From the NCBI GenBank assembly GCA_028278125.1, contig JANQEY010000095.1, forward strand, positions 1 to 35,319: DNA of 35,319 nucleotides, read 5' to 3'. Within the stretch, counting starts at the first letter, position 1. Each line of letters starts with the position of its first letter. The translations under genes were made by a program, and so were the position numbers. Below, piece by piece: positions 35,151-35,319 of this stretch. The notes under the pieces are model-generated. The model searched no databases. It was not told the origin of the DNA and worked only from the letters and a program-made list of their open reading frames with translations. Source of the DNA: a bacterium. Its GTDB lineage: Bacteria; Electryoneota; Electryoneia; Electryoneales; Electryoneaceae.

Positions 35151-35256
35151 GTCGTTGCGAGGAAACGAAGTTTCATCGAAGGTTGAAACGAACAATCATT
35201 TTAACAGTTAAAGATAATTACTAATCGAGATTGCTTCGCTTACGCTCGCAATGACG
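35151..35256. repeat. REP-like composite, copies C (+) and C' (-)
   Basis: GTCGTTGCGAGGAAACGAAG (35151-35170) is the head of copy A, and 35227-35256 is a 30-base inverted copy ending CTCGCAATGACG. The segment between them is AT-rich. The right edge 35099-35319 shows no gene. Confidence 0.7.
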
Positions 35257-35319
35257 AAAAGACGACTTTCATCTGCTGAATTGTTGATAATTAAATTTAG
35301 AGGATAAAAAGTAGGCCGG

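Overview
The window is a moderate-GC bacterial chromosome segment that most likely comes from the Fibrobacteres-Chlorobi-Bacteroidetes (FCB) superphylum or a related uncultured lineage. Two independent lines point there. Five secreted proteins end in a type IX secretion (T9SS) type A sorting domain (an 'YPNPFN' turn, then a β-strand domain ending '..SGIYFVR...RKIVLVK'). Several upstream regions carry the Bacteroidetes-type promoter, a TTTG-like -33 box, exactly 20 bases, and TAnnTTTG at -7; the best one is in front of the tRNA. No species name can be given. No T9SS machinery, CRISPR array, insertion sequence, integrase or rRNA is seen.

Layout. 1-6.3 kb (+ strand): the 3' part of a nuclease-helicase fusion open at the left edge, a PEGA/thioredoxin-fold lipoprotein, a UMF1-family transporter overlapping lipoyl synthase (lipA), a stand-alone receiver protein and tatA. 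6.4-8.3 kb (-): an exported M3-type oligopeptidase. 8.5 kb: tRNA-Thr(CGU) followed by REP-like repeats. 8.8-13.4 kb (-): two secreted seven-bladed FG-GAP/VCBS propeller proteins with a small cupin between them. 13.6-19.8 kb (-): a cassette of two secreted CotH-kinase proteins in tandem followed by a sixA-like phosphatase gene broken by one in-frame amber codon. 20.1-21.9 kb (-): an asparagine-synthase-like protein with no N-terminal cysteine, divergent from a small arginine-rich protein gene (+). 22.7-24.5 kb (-): trxB and rsmE. 24.7-27.0 kb (+): an M2-like metallopeptidase and an MBL-fold hydrolase. 27.1-30.2 kb: purC (-) and thrS (+), divergent. 30.5-32.2 kb (-): a third propeller protein. 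32.4-35.0 kb: tdh (-) and kbl (+), divergent, together a threonine-to-glycine pathway. The right edge holds a composite of two palindromic repeat families.

How it fits together. Housekeeping genes (lipA, trxB, rsmE, purC, thrS, tRNA-Thr, tatA, tdh/kbl) alternate with long, probably lineage-specific secreted proteins. Rho-independent terminators are clear and often bidirectional or back-to-back, so most transcription units can be delimited. The most distinctive parts are the tandem secreted CotH kinases with the decayed histidine phosphatase, the cysteine-less asparagine-synthase homologue beside an Arg-rich small protein, the PD-(D/E)XK-XPD helicase fusion, and a domain shared by two propeller proteins that I cannot name.
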